NCBI RefSeq assembly: GCF_965227735.1
Contig: NZ_OZ245776.1
Location: 2,790,001-2,854,000, forward strand
Reading direction: 5' to 3'
Length of the DNA stretch: 64,000 bases
Origin: Larkinella sp965227735
GTDB taxonomy: Bacteria; Bacteroidota; Bacteroidia; Cytophagales; Spirosomataceae
The notes under the pieces are model-generated. The model was not told the origin of the DNA. It did not search any database and worked only from the letters and a program-made list of their open reading frames with translations. Shown in pieces: positions 8,635 to 17,396 of this stretch. The position numbers and the translations under genes are program-made. The number at the start of each line of letters is the position of its first letter. Position 1 is the stretch's first letter.

Positions 8635-11019
8635 TTATTCGGAACGAAGCGACTTCACCGGGTTGGCGATGGCGGCTTTGATGGATTGATACACCACGGT
8701 GGTCCAGCAGATGAGCAGCGTCAGCACGCAGGCGAGCACAAACACCCCGACGCCGATGTCGGTTTTATACGGAAAATGCTGCAGCCAGCGGTCCATCGAA
8801 TACCAGGCTACGGGAATGGCAATCGGGAACGAGAACAGCACCAGCTTCGTAAAATCTTTGGAAAGCAGCAGCACCACGCTCGACACCGACGCGCCCATCA
8901 CTTTGCGAACGCCGATCTCTTTCACCCGCTGTTCGGTCGTAAACGTCGCCAGACCGAATAAACCGAGGCAGGCAATCAGAATCGTCAGGCCGGAGAAGGC
9001 CGTAAAAATCCGGCCCCGCAGTTCATCGGCTTTGTAGGCCGACTCGAAATCCTGGTCCAGAAACCGGTATTCAAACAAGCGATCCGGGTAGATTTCGCGC
9101 CATTTCCGGCCAATGAACTCAACGGTTTTGTCGGCATTTTGGGCATCGATTTTAAGGTGAATCACCCCGTTGTGCGGCCGATAAAGCATAATCATCGGCT
9201 CAATGGGCATATAGAGCGACTGCTGGTGAAAATCCTTCACTACGCCCACGACCTTTGCCTCCGGCGGAGCCTGCTGACCGGCCTGCGGCAACCCGCCGAG
9301 CAATACTTTTTTGCCCAGCGGTTCTTTCCAGCCCATGCGTTTGACAGCGGCCTGGTTCACCAGCACGCCATTGGACGTATCTGCCGGGATTTTATCCGAG
9401 AAATCCCGTCCGGCAACCACTTTCATCCCCATCGTTTGCAGGTAATCGTGGTCAACACCCATCGGTTTGAAGCCCATTTCTTTCAGTCCGGCATTGGATT
9501 CCACGCCGAAAATAATTCGCCCGCCAATGTTGCTGGTAGGTGACGAAGCCGTGGCCACGCTGCGGACGTTCGGATTAGCCAGTAGTTCGCTGCGCAGCCG
9601 GTTGTAGCGGTCGCGGGGTTGGCGGTCCTGGTAATCGATGGTCAACACCTGCTCGCGGTTATACCCCAGATCCTTGTCCCGCATGTAGTGCAATTGATCG
9701 TATACAATCCAGGTACAAATCAGCATGATCAGCGAAATGGCGAACTGAACCACCACCAGCATTTTCCGGAAAAAACTGCCGCCTTTGGTGTTAAAGGAGC
9801 CTTTCAGCACCGTGGCCGGTTCGAAGGACGACAGATAAAAAGCCGGGTAACTACCGCTGATAAAACCGGTGAAAACGACAATGGAAAGGGCAATCAGCAT
9901 GAACTGCGGCTGAATCAATTCCCGAAACTGAATCTCTTTTCCTGAAACCGAATTGAAAAACGGGAGCAGCAACGCCACAAACAGCAGACTCAGCAGGAGC
10001 GACAAAACCGTCATCAGCACCGACTCGGTCAGGAACTGGGCCATCAGCGCACTCCGGAGCGAACCCATCACTTTCCGCAGCCCCACTTCCTTCGAGCGTT
10101 TGGCCGAGCGGGCTGTTGCCAGGTTCATGTAATTGATGCTGGCCAACAGCAACATGAAAAAGGCGACGGCGCTGAAAATATAGACGTAACTGATATCGCC
10201 GTTGGCTTCGCCGTCGAGTTTGGAGTAGAGGTGAATGCTCGTCAGCGGCTGCAACTGGTACGTGATCTTGATGCCCATCCGCTTGAAGATCGACGCCATG
10301 TTTTTGTCGTACAGTTGCGGAAACTTGCTTTCCAGTATCCTGGTGTCGAAGTTTTTCGGCAAAACCAGGTAGCTGACGATGTAAAAACCGCCCCAGCCGT
10401 CGGCCTTCCGTTCGTTCGGACTCAGCGACAGCAGCGCGTTGAACGTAAAATGCGAGTTTCGGGGTACGTCTTCAATAACGCCCGTGACCTGATACGAAGT
10501 CGTGTCGTTGGTACGCAGCGTCTGTCCGAGCGCGGCCCCTTCGCCAAAGAATTTCCGGGCGGTTTTCTCGGTCAGCACCACGCTGCCGGGCCGGGCCAGC
10601 GCGGTTTTGGGGTCGCCCTCGATAAATTTGTGGGTAAAGACGTCGAATACCGTGGAGTCGGCCGCATAGACCTCTTCTTCATAAAACCGCTTCTCACCCT
10701 GCCGGAACGCCACCCGGCCGTTGGGAAAAAACCGCACGTAGTTTTCCACGAAAGGATAGTCCCGTTTCAGTGATGTCACCAGGGGCGGCTGCGTGCTCTG
10801 CCACTTGTTGATTTTGTCGGGTTCGGTGATGTACGAGACGATGCGGTAAATCTGGTCGGCTTTTTTGTGGTAGCGGTCAAAACTCAACTCATCGGTCACA
10901 TAAAGCAGCAGCAACAGCCCGCAGGTGACGCCGATGGTCAGACCCAGAATGTTGATCAGGCTGTAGAATTTGTCTTTCAGTAGATTCCGCCAGGCGATGG
11001 TCAGGTAGTTGCGCAACAT
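8635..11019 (-). CDS. ABC transporter permease P4 (MacB_PCD/FtsX), first gene of P4-P3-P2 unit
   Basis: 794 residues, MLRNYLTIAWRNLLKDKFYS. TM1 about 20-42, first periplasmic domain with KFFGEGAALGQTL, FtsX motif KRSKEVGLRKVMGSLRSAL, second FtsX motif TEQRVKEIGVRKVMGASVSS, tail ANPVKSLRSE. Odd points: the pair WW that precedes the last membrane segment in most paralogues (WWVF) is replaced by GVGVF, and the tail reads IANPVKS instead of LMNPVKS. Its upstream region holds the sigma-54-like element and paired palindromes described at 11058 and 11127, facing the divergent PadR1 gene. Sequence style is nearest P6, P11 and P16. Confidence 0.95.
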   Translation of the reverse strand: MLRNYLTIAWRNLLKDKFYSLINILGLTIGVTCGLLLLLYVTDELSFDRYHKKADQIYRIVSYITEPDKINKWQSTQPPLVTSLKRDYPFVENYVRFFPNGRVAFRQGEKRFYEEEVYAADSTVFDVFTHKFIEGDPKTALARPGSVVLTEKTARKFFGEGAALGQTLRTNDTTSYQVTGVIEDVPRNSHFTFNALLSLSPNERKADGWGGFYIVSYLVLPKNFDTRILESKFPQLYDKNMASIFKRMGIKITYQLQPLTSIHLYSKLDGEANGDISYVYIFSAVAFFMLLLASINYMNLATARSAKRSKEVGLRKVMGSLRSALMAQFLTESVLMTVLSLLLSLLFVALLLPFFNSVSGKEIQFRELIQPQFMLIALSIVVFTGFISGSYPAFYLSSFEPATVLKGSFNTKGGSFFRKMLVVVQFAISLIMLICTWIVYDQLHYMRDKDLGYNREQVLTIDYQDRQPRDRYNRLRSELLANPNVRSVATASSPTSNIGGRIIFGVESNAGLKEMGFKPMGVDHDYLQTMGMKVVAGRDFSDKIPADTSNGVLVNQAAVKRMGWKEPLGKKVLLGGLPQAGQQAPPEAKVVGVVKDFHQQSLYMPIEPMIMLYRPHNGVIHLKIDAQNADKTVEFIGRKWREIYPDRLFEYRFLDQDFESAYKADELRGRIFTAFSGLTILIACLGLFGLATFTTEQRVKEIGVRKVMGASVSSVVLLLSKDFTKLVLFSFPIAIPVAWYSMDRWLQHFPYKTDIGVGVFVLACVLTLLICWTTVVYQSIKAAIANPVKSLRSE

Positions 11020-11057
11020 AGGTTCGGCAAGAAAAACGGTTCGGTTGCCCTGGGTCG

Positions 11058-11073
11058 CTCAACTTCCATGCCG
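11058..11073 (-). promoter_or_regulatory. sigma-54-like promoter element of P4
   Basis: On the minus strand CGGCATGGAAGTTGAG fits the GG-N10-G(C/A) -24/-12 pattern of RpoN promoters (consensus TGGCACRNNNTTTGCW), though it is the weaker kind. Its proximal edge lies 39 bp from the P4 start codon, exactly the distance seen for the corresponding element of P19. Confidence 0.45.
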
Positions 11074-11087
11074 CGCCTGATATATCA

Positions 11088-11107
11088 CTGACTAACAGAT
11101 CCTTACA
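11088..11107 (-). promoter_or_regulatory. leader motif shared with P15 and P19 upstream regions
   Basis: The plus-strand word CTGACTAACAGATCCTTACA matches the word upstream of P15 (52102-52121) at 18 of 20 positions and that upstream of P19 (63242-63261) more loosely. It lies 69 bp from the P4 start, the same as for P19. Role unknown; it may be part of an alternative promoter or an additional binding site. Confidence 0.5.
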
Positions 11108-11126
11108 AAATGATTTCTCCTTTCTT

Positions 11127-11164
11127 TGTCCGAAATCGTACAATCGTTTGTCCGCCGATGTACA
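11127..11164. promoter_or_regulatory. paired 16-bp palindromic sites upstream of P4
   Basis: Two sites of form TGTCC-N6-GTACA, at 11127-11142 (TGTCCGAAATCGTACA) and 11149-11164 (TGTCCGCCGATGTACA), with centres 22 bp apart, about two helical turns. They begin 108 bp from the P4 start. The arrangement resembles enhancer sites bound by two dimers of an NtrC-type activator; the regulator itself is not in the window. Confidence 0.6.
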
Positions 11165-11209
11165 GGGCTTCGTTTCTCACCCGCCACCAGCACCGGCCGT
11201 CATCCGGCT

Positions 11210-11247
11210 TGTCCGTTTTCAGTACGTCCACTGTCCAAAACCGGACA
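11210..11247. promoter_or_regulatory. paired palindromic sites upstream of PadR1
   Basis: A clean site TGTCC-AAAACC-GGACA at 11232-11247 and a degenerate partner starting with TGTCC at 11210, 22 bp apart start to start. The clean site ends 108 bp before the PadR1 ATG, mirroring the P4 side of this 335-bp divergent gap. Apart from these elements and a TGTAAAATCTG word at 11266-11276, I see nothing else in 11020-11354. Confidence 0.55.
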
Positions 11248-11310
11248 CGGTACCCAAGCGGTTTTTGTAAAATCTGCGTTTAAAGGCAATTGAAGCGGTA
11301 TTCCAACAGT

Positions 11311-11326
11311 TGGCACTGCATTTGAT
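11311..11326 (+). promoter_or_regulatory. sigma-54-like promoter of PadR1
   Basis: TGGCACTGCATTTGAT is a near match to the RpoN consensus TGGCACRNNNTTTGCW; the expected C of the -12 GC is an A. It ends 29 bp before the PadR1 start. Nearly the same word, with flanks AGTTGGCA and TTTGATC conserved, sits at the same distance from PadR2. Confidence 0.65.
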
Positions 11327-11354
11327 CGGCATTATCGTATCATATCACTGCGCC

Positions 11355-11693
11355 ATGAAAAGGGCTTTTTTAGGAGAATTTGAAGAGGTGGTTTTGTTGA
11401 CGGTGGCCGTGCTGGACGAAAGTGCGTACGGCGTGACCGTTACGCAGGAAATCGAACAGAAAACCGGGCGGGCGGTGGGCTTCAGCACAGTTCATACGAC
11501 GCTGCAACGGCTGGAGGAAAAAGGATATCTGTCGTCGAAAATGAGCGGAGCCACGGCCGAGCGCGGTGGTCGGCGGAAGCGTTTTTTCACGGTGACAGCC
11601 GCCGGTCGTAAAGCACTCATGGAAGTCAAAAGCATCCGTGAGCAGTTGTGGGATGCCCTGCCTCCGCAAACGTTGCAGTTGATGGGAGGATGA
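11355..11693 (+). CDS. PadR-family winged-helix regulator (PadR1)
   Basis: 112 residues from ATG 11355 (MKRAFLGEFEEVVLLTVAV). The in-frame start at 11310 is rejected because the region before 11355 holds the promoter, and PadR2 begins with the same MKR-LGEFEE. Typical PadR features: helix with YGVTVTQEIEQKTGRAV, recognition helix around STVHTTLQRLEEKGYL, and the wing GGRRKRFFTVTAAGRKAL. PadR proteins are dimeric DNA-binding repressors, often ligand-responsive. It heads the plus-strand block P5-P8, the only permeases with the type I prefix. This is the compact PadR form without a long C-terminal dimerisation helix. Its target is probably its own operon, but no binding data can be read from sequence. 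Confidence 0.93.
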   Translation: MKRAFLGEFEEVVLLTVAVLDESAYGVTVTQEIEQKTGRAVGFSTVHTTLQRLEEKGYLSSKMSGATAERGGRRKRFFTVTAAGRKALMEVKSIREQLWDALPPQTLQLMGG

Positions 11694-11700
11694 AAGAGAT

Positions 11701-11833
11701 GAACAATGAATATCGAATAACGAACACTGAATATTGAATAACGACTGGGCCGCCAGTGTGGTATCGAAATCAAACTCCGAAAGCTAAGCCCTCACTTCGT
11801 TATTCAATATTCGACATTCAGTGTTCGATATTA
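11701..11833. repeat. heptamer intergenic inverted repeat H1
   Basis: Between PadR1 and P5. The left arm is a run of 7-mers GAATATC, GAATAAC, GAACACT, GAATATT, GAATAAC; the right arm is the complementary series. A 57-bp core at 11743-11799 matches the core of H4 at all but 3 positions. The right end runs into TATTAAAA just before the P5 start. Confidence 0.85.
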
Positions 11834-11840
11834 AAAACGT

Positions 11841-14504
11841 ATGAAATCTTCTACCCCCAAACCGCCCCGCTGGGCTTCCATCCTGCTCGATTGGCTGGGC
11901 GATCCCAACACCGTCGAGGAAGTTCAGGGCGACTTGCTCGAACTTTACGCCTATTGGGTCCAAACCGGGGGTGAGCGAAAAGCCAATTGGCGATATAGTT
12001 GGAGTGTTTTGAAGTTGCTGCGGCCGCTGGCCCAACGAAAAGAAGACTATTCAACCCCTTTTTTCCTACATCCTGCTATGGTACGAAACTATTTCAAAAT
12101 TGCCTTCCGCAATCTGGTCAAACACAAAGGGTACTCGGGTATCAACATGGGTGGATTGGCGGTGGGCATGGCGGTGGCCCTGTTGACGGGCCTCTGGATT
12201 TACGATGAATTATCGTTTAACCGGTATCACCAGCATTACGACCGCATCGCCCGGGTGATGCAGAATCAGGTGGTAAATGGCGAACTGCACACGTCGCAAT
12301 CCCTGCCGTATCCCTTTATTCAGGAATTGAAAAGCAAGTACAGCAGTCCCTTTAAACACATCGTAACCTCCACCCACCTCGACGATCACATTTTAACGGC
12401 GGGTGAAACGAAGCTTTCGAAACGGGGGCAATTCATGGAAGCCGAAGCTCTGGAAATGCTGACGTTGAAGATGGTCAAAGGCACCTGGGCGGGTTTGCAG
12501 GACCCCCAATCCATTCTGCTGTCGGCTTCGACGGCGAAAGCCCTGTTCGGCGAGGCTGATCCCATCAATAAACCGGTGAAAATCAATACGGATTGGCTGG
12601 TAAAAGTGACCGGCGTGTATGAAGATTTACCGCAAAATACCCAGTTCCACGATGCGCAGTTTCTGGCGTCCTGGGAATATTTTGTGGCCAATAACCGGTA
12701 TATGAGGGAAAAGAAATGGGATAACCACGCCATTTCAATTTACGTGGAAATCAAGCCGAATACCGACTTCGACAAAGCCACGGCGACCATCAAAGACTCC
12801 GAACTGAACGTTATTCGGCACCTGGAGAGCATGAAGGAAGAAGCCGCAACCCGGCCGCAAATGTGGTTGCACCCGATGCGCGACTGGCATTTGTATTCGG
12901 ATTTCAAAAACGGTGTGGTCGGGAAAGGGCCGCTTCAATACGTCTGGATGGTGGGCCTGATCGGTTTTTTCGTGCTGCTATTGGCCTGCATCAATTTCAT
13001 GAACCTCTCGACAGCCCGCTCCGAAAAACGCGCCAAGGAAGTCGGCATCCGGAAAACCGTTGGTTCGCATCGTTCCCAGTTGGTGGGTCAGTTTTTCAGC
13101 GAATCCTTGCTGGTGGTTTTCCTCTCCTTTCTGATTGCCCTGCTGCTGGCGACGGTTTCGTTATCGTGGTTCAACAACCTGGCCGCCAAGCAGATGACTA
13201 TTCCCTGGGCGAATGGCTATTTTTGGTTGTTCTGCCTTGGTTTCATTGGAATAACGGGCTTCCTGGCGGGCAGCTACCCGGCCTTGTATCTGACTTCGTT
13301 TCAGCCCCTTCAGGTCCTGAAGGGGAGTGGATCGGCGCGGTCGCAGCGGGGCCGGCTGGCATCCGTCCCCCGCCAGATTCTGGTGGTGACGCAGTTCACG
13401 GTTTCCATTGCGCTGATCATCAGCACCCTGGTCGTTTACCGACAGATTCAGTTTGCAAAAAACCGTCCGGTTGGTTATGCCCGCGATGGGCTATTGCTGG
13501 TGCCGATGCAGTCTGCCGATTTCTACGGAAAAACCGCGTTGCTACGCAGTGAACTGAAAAATACCGGCGTGGTGAGCGAAGTAGCCGAGTCGCAAAGCCC
13601 GATCACGGGTGTCTGGTCGTCGAATGAGGGATTTAGCTGGAAAGGCATGCCGCCCGGTTTGAACGAGCGATTTGCTACGCTAACGGTTTCGCCCGAATAC
13701 GCCGAAACCGTCGGCTGGCAATTTATTGGGGGGCGGAATTTCTCGAAAGAACTGGCGTCCGATTCCGCCGGGTTTGTCATCAACGAAACAGCCGCCAAAC
13801 TACTGGGTTTTCGGCAACCCGTGGGCGAATTCGTCCGCTGGAAGAGCCAATGGATGACCAACAATGTGGAAAAACAATTCCGGATTTTGGGCGTGGTGAA
13901 AGACATGGTGATGGAGTCGCCCTTCAAGCCGATCAAACCCACGGTTTTCTTCCTGTTTGGCTCGCCCAACTGGATCAACATCAAAATCAAGCCCGGGGCT
14001 GATGCCGGCAATGCGCTATCCCACATTGAAGCCGTGTTTAAAAGGCTGATTCCGGCGGCCCCGTTTGAGTACAAATTTGCTGATGAAGAATACGACGCCA
14101 AGTTCCGGGCCGAAGAGCGGATTGGCAAGCTGGCGACCTTTTTTGCGGTTTTGGCCATTTTCATTTCCTGCCTGGGTTTGTTTGGGCTGGCGTCGTTTGT
14201 CGCTGAGCAACGCACCAAAGAGATCGGCGTGCGGAAAGTGATGGGCGCATCGGTGTTCAACCTGTGGCGTTTATTGTCGAAAGACTTCGTGGTATTAGTC
14301 CTGCTTGCCTTCGGGATTGCCACGCCCGTCGCTGCGTATTTCCTCCGTAGCTGGTTGCAGCAGTACGACTACCGCACCGAGCTTTCCTGGTGGATTTTTG
14401 CCGCATCGGGTGTCGGCGCGCTGGTGATTACGTTGCTAACCGTCAGTTTCCAGAGTATCAAAGCGGCTTTGATGAATCCGGTGAAAAGTCTTCGAAGTGA
14501 ATGA
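11841..14504 (+). CDS. ABC transporter permease P5 with type I prefix domain
   Basis: 887 residues. Residues 1-65 form the type I permease prefix (PPRWASILLDWLGDPNTVEE, then VQGDLLELYAYW and GGERKANWRY), predicted cytoplasmic and helical. The ordinary permease core starts at an internal Met80 (MVRNYFKIAFRNLVKHKGYS). TM1 about 100-122, first periplasmic domain with ALFGEADPINKPVKIN, FtsX motif KRAKEVGIRKTVGSHRSQL, second FtsX motif AEQRTKEIGVRKVMGASVFN, tail NPVKSLRSE. The body is very similar to P10 (both have GLAVGMAVA-type TM1 and SKDFVVLV followed by an AYFL or YYFL segment), yet P10 has no prefix. The motif DPINKP lacks the usual PIGK lysine position. First permease after PadR1. Confidence 0.95.
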   Translation: MKSSTPKPPRWASILLDWLGDPNTVEEVQGDLLELYAYWVQTGGERKANWRYSWSVLKLLRPLAQRKEDYSTPFFLHPAMVRNYFKIAFRNLVKHKGYSGINMGGLAVGMAVALLTGLWIYDELSFNRYHQHYDRIARVMQNQVVNGELHTSQSLPYPFIQELKSKYSSPFKHIVTSTHLDDHILTAGETKLSKRGQFMEAEALEMLTLKMVKGTWAGLQDPQSILLSASTAKALFGEADPINKPVKINTDWLVKVTGVYEDLPQNTQFHDAQFLASWEYFVANNRYMREKKWDNHAISIYVEIKPNTDFDKATATIKDSELNVIRHLESMKEEAATRPQMWLHPMRDWHLYSDFKNGVVGKGPLQYVWMVGLIGFFVLLLACINFMNLSTARSEKRAKEVGIRKTVGSHRSQLVGQFFSESLLVVFLSFLIALLLATVSLSWFNNLAAKQMTIPWANGYFWLFCLGFIGITGFLAGSYPALYLTSFQPLQVLKGSGSARSQRGRLASVPRQILVVTQFTVSIALIISTLVVYRQIQFAKNRPVGYARDGLLLVPMQSADFYGKTALLRSELKNTGVVSEVAESQSPITGVWSSNEGFSWKGMPPGLNERFATLTVSPEYAETVGWQFIGGRNFSKELASDSAGFVINETAAKLLGFRQPVGEFVRWKSQWMTNNVEKQFRILGVVKDMVMESPFKPIKPTVFFLFGSPNWINIKIKPGADAGNALSHIEAVFKRLIPAAPFEYKFADEEYDAKFRAEERIGKLATFFAVLAIFISCLGLFGLASFVAEQRTKEIGVRKVMGASVFNLWRLLSKDFVVLVLLAFGIATPVAAYFLRSWLQQYDYRTELSWWIFAASGVGALVITLLTVSFQSIKAALMNPVKSLRSE

Positions 14505-14510
14505 AAAAGT

Positions 14511-14613
14511 AAATAACGAATATCGAATAATGAACACCAAATAACGAAGAGGTTTCGCCGACGTCCAACCTTCGACATTTGTTATTCGACGTTCAGTGTT
14601 CGATATTAAAAAA
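14511..14613. repeat. heptamer intergenic inverted repeat H2
   Basis: Between P5 and P6. Left units AATAACGAATATCGAATAAT, right units ending TTCGATATTAAAA directly before the P6 start. The core contains CGACGTCCA, found inverted in H5. Confidence 0.8.
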
Positions 14614-14614
14614 A

Positions 14615-17269
14615 ATGAAACCAGCCAAAACGCCAGATCATCCAAATCGAAACATTGGACCACCGCCCCGTTGGGCTACCATCCTCCTCAACTGGCTGGG
14701 TGATCCCAACACCGTGGAGGAGGTGCAGGGCGATTTGCTCGAACTCTACGCCTATTGGGTCAAAACCGGGGGCGAACGGAAAGCGCGCTGGCGGTATGCC
14801 CTGAGTGTTTTGAAGTTGTTGCGGCCATTATCCAAACGAAAAGAACTGTATTCAACCCCATTTTTACTGAGTCCTGCTATGTTACGGAATTACCTGAAAA
14901 TCGCTTCAAGAAATCTCGTTAAGAGCAAAGTGTACAGCGCCCTGACGTTATTGGGACTAGCCGCCGGTATGACGTGTGCTATTTTGTTGGGCCTGTATGT
15001 ATATGACGAACTGACTTACGATCATTATCACAAGCACGCGGAGCGGATTTTTCGGGTCAATCAATACATCAAATGGTCCGACAATGAATACAAACTGGGC
15101 ATTACCTCGGCACCGATGGGGCCCGCTTTGCAACAGGAATACCCGGAAGTTAACAGCATACTGCGCGTAAAAAAGAGCAATGAAACCCTGTTTCGGGCGG
15201 GCGAAAAAGTCCTGTATGCGAAGCATGTTATTTACGCCGACTCGACGCTGTTTACCTTTTTCGATTATGAATTTGTCGAGGGTAACCACCAAACCGCCCT
15301 CCTCAACCGCAATAGCGTGGTTCTGACGCAAAAACTGGCGGTTAATCTCTTCGGCAGGACTGATGGCTTACTGGGTAAAGTTATCCAGGTGAAAGATAAT
15401 CTACCGGTTATGGTTGCCGGAGTGATCAGGGACGTACCTACCAACCACCACTTGAAATTTGAAGCCATTCTGCCGTATGCGAATGAAGCCATCAGCGGTA
15501 TCAATCCGGGCAAGTGGGATAGCTTCAACTCGATGGTGTATGTCCTGCTAAACCGGGCCGATGAGCAGCGGAAGCTGGAAGCCAAAATGCCCGCCTTTTA
15601 TAAAAAATACATTGCCCGCGCTCTTGAAGACGATGGTGGAAACAAAGTCAAATTCGATATCACTTTTCAACCGGTAACGGATATTCACCTTCGGTCGACG
15701 CACTTGATGGGTGAAGAGAATGGCGGTAACATGGCGTACGTTTACACGTTTTCGGCCATTGGGTTGTTCATCCTGCTGATTGCGGTGGTCAACTACATCA
15801 ACCTGGCAACCGCCCGGTCGGCCGGTCGGGCGAAAGAAATTGGCATTCGAAAAGCCATCGGGTCACTTCGCTTGCAGCTTCTGGGGCAGTTTCTGGCCGA
15901 ATCCATTCTGTCGTCGTTTCTGGCTTTATTCTTCAGTCTGCTGCTGCTGTGTATGCTATTGCCTCTTTTCAACAAACTGACAGACAAATCGTTGACACTC
16001 GCCCTTTGGAATGGACAAACCGGTTTTCAACTCACCGGTTTTGCGCTGGTCATCGGCCTGATCAGTGGCCTTTACCCGGCTTTCATTCTCTCCCGCTTCA
16101 AACCTGCCGTGGTTTTGAAAGGAAACTTTACGGCCAGCGGAAAAGGCGCTTTGCTGCGGCAATCGCTGGTGGTGGTTCAGTTTACGATTTCGATGGTCAT
16201 GATGGTGGGGACGATCATCGTTTATCGCCAGTTGCAGTTTATGCGGCACACCCAACTGGGACTCAATCAGGAGCAGGTACTTACCATTCCGCTCAAAGTG
16301 CCTTCCGCTCAAAAGTCGGGTATGGTGCTCAAAAGTAAATTACTGCAAAACTCCCTTATCAAAGGAGCCAGCCTGACCAACGGCACGGTGGGGAGCGAAA
16401 TGAACAACAAGAGTGCATTCACTTTTTATGCGGGAGGCACCGAACAGAGTGTAAGCACGGAACACTTTTCGATTGACCACGACTTTCTCAGTGTCTTGCA
16501 AATCAAGCTAAAAGAGGGGCGCAATTTTTCACCGGATCTGGCCAGCGATTCGACCGGTGCGGTGCTGGTCAATGAAGCGATGCTCAAGCGCCTGGGCTGG
16601 AAAAACCGCACGGCCGGACTCGTTGAACTGGGTTCGAGAAAAATACCGATCGCGGGTGTCATCCGGGATTTCCACCTGCATTCACTGCACAACAAAATCG
16701 AACCGCTGGTGCTGGTTTTACACCCGGATCGGGGCGATAACCTGCTGGTTCGGGTGATGCCTCAAAACATTCCGGCTGCGCTGGCGTATGTGAGGGCGGT
16801 TTATGAGGAGGCCAATCCCAATCAGCCGTTCGAATACACCTTTCTGGACCAGACTTTTGCCGAACAATACCGCTCCGACGAGCAGAAAGGAGGACTCTTT
16901 CTGGGCTTTTCGGGCATGGCCATCTTCATTGCCTGTCTGGGTCTGTTCGGACTCGCAACGTTTACGGCGGAGCAACGCACCAAAGAAATTGGCGTTCGGA
17001 AAGTGCTGGGCGCGTCGGTTGCCAGCATCGTGGCCCTGCTGTCGAAAGACTTCCTGAAACTGGTGGGCATTTCCATCCTGATTGCGTCGCCCATGGCCTG
17101 GTATGGTATGAACCGCTGGCTCCAGAATTTCGCCTACAAAATCGACCTGGAATGGTGGGTATTTGCCCTGGCCGGTTTGGTGGCGATTGGCATTGCTCTA
17201 TTGACGGTTTCGTTCCAGAGCATCAAAGCGGCTTTGATGAATCCGGTGAAAAGCTTGCGAAGTGAATGA
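14615..17269 (+). CDS. ABC transporter permease P6 with type I prefix domain
   Basis: 884 residues from ATG 14615 (MKPAKTPDHPNRNIGPPPRW); an in-frame ATG at 14579 would only translate repeat DNA. Prefix 15-72 (WLGDPNTVEEVQGDLLELY, GGERKARWRY), with a longer lead-in than P5, P7 and P8 and more diverged DNA. The core starts at internal Met89 (MLRNYLKIASRNLVKSKVYS). FtsX motif GRAKEIGIRKAIGSLRLQL; the preceding segment has NYINLATARSA. Second FtsX motif AEQRTKEIGVRKVLGASVAS, tail NPVKSLRSE. The first periplasmic domain reads LFGRTDGLLGKVIQVKDN, with an insertion where paralogues have NPIGK. Body style is nearest P4 and P16. Co-directional with P5 (110-bp gap). Confidence 0.95.
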   Translation: MKPAKTPDHPNRNIGPPPRWATILLNWLGDPNTVEEVQGDLLELYAYWVKTGGERKARWRYALSVLKLLRPLSKRKELYSTPFLLSPAMLRNYLKIASRNLVKSKVYSALTLLGLAAGMTCAILLGLYVYDELTYDHYHKHAERIFRVNQYIKWSDNEYKLGITSAPMGPALQQEYPEVNSILRVKKSNETLFRAGEKVLYAKHVIYADSTLFTFFDYEFVEGNHQTALLNRNSVVLTQKLAVNLFGRTDGLLGKVIQVKDNLPVMVAGVIRDVPTNHHLKFEAILPYANEAISGINPGKWDSFNSMVYVLLNRADEQRKLEAKMPAFYKKYIARALEDDGGNKVKFDITFQPVTDIHLRSTHLMGEENGGNMAYVYTFSAIGLFILLIAVVNYINLATARSAGRAKEIGIRKAIGSLRLQLLGQFLAESILSSFLALFFSLLLLCMLLPLFNKLTDKSLTLALWNGQTGFQLTGFALVIGLISGLYPAFILSRFKPAVVLKGNFTASGKGALLRQSLVVVQFTISMVMMVGTIIVYRQLQFMRHTQLGLNQEQVLTIPLKVPSAQKSGMVLKSKLLQNSLIKGASLTNGTVGSEMNNKSAFTFYAGGTEQSVSTEHFSIDHDFLSVLQIKLKEGRNFSPDLASDSTGAVLVNEAMLKRLGWKNRTAGLVELGSRKIPIAGVIRDFHLHSLHNKIEPLVLVLHPDRGDNLLVRVMPQNIPAALAYVRAVYEEANPNQPFEYTFLDQTFAEQYRSDEQKGGLFLGFSGMAIFIACLGLFGLATFTAEQRTKEIGVRKVLGASVASIVALLSKDFLKLVGISILIASPMAWYGMNRWLQNFAYKIDLEWWVFALAGLVAIGIALLTVSFQSIKAALMNPVKSLRSE

Positions 17270-17275
17270 AAATCA

Positions 17276-17394
17276 ATGGAATAGCGAATACTGAACAGCG
17301 AATATCGAACACTGAATATCGAATAACGAACACCGGAATCCGGAGCACGCACTTCGACATTCAACATTCGTTATTCAATATGCGCTATTAAAAA
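17276..17394. repeat. heptamer intergenic inverted repeat H3
   Basis: Between P6 and P7. The left arm contains GAATACT, GAACAGC, GAATATC, GAACACT, GAATATC, GAATAAC in register; the right arm is shorter and ends TGCGCTATTAAAA before the P7 ATG. Confidence 0.8.
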
Positions 17395-17396
17395 CC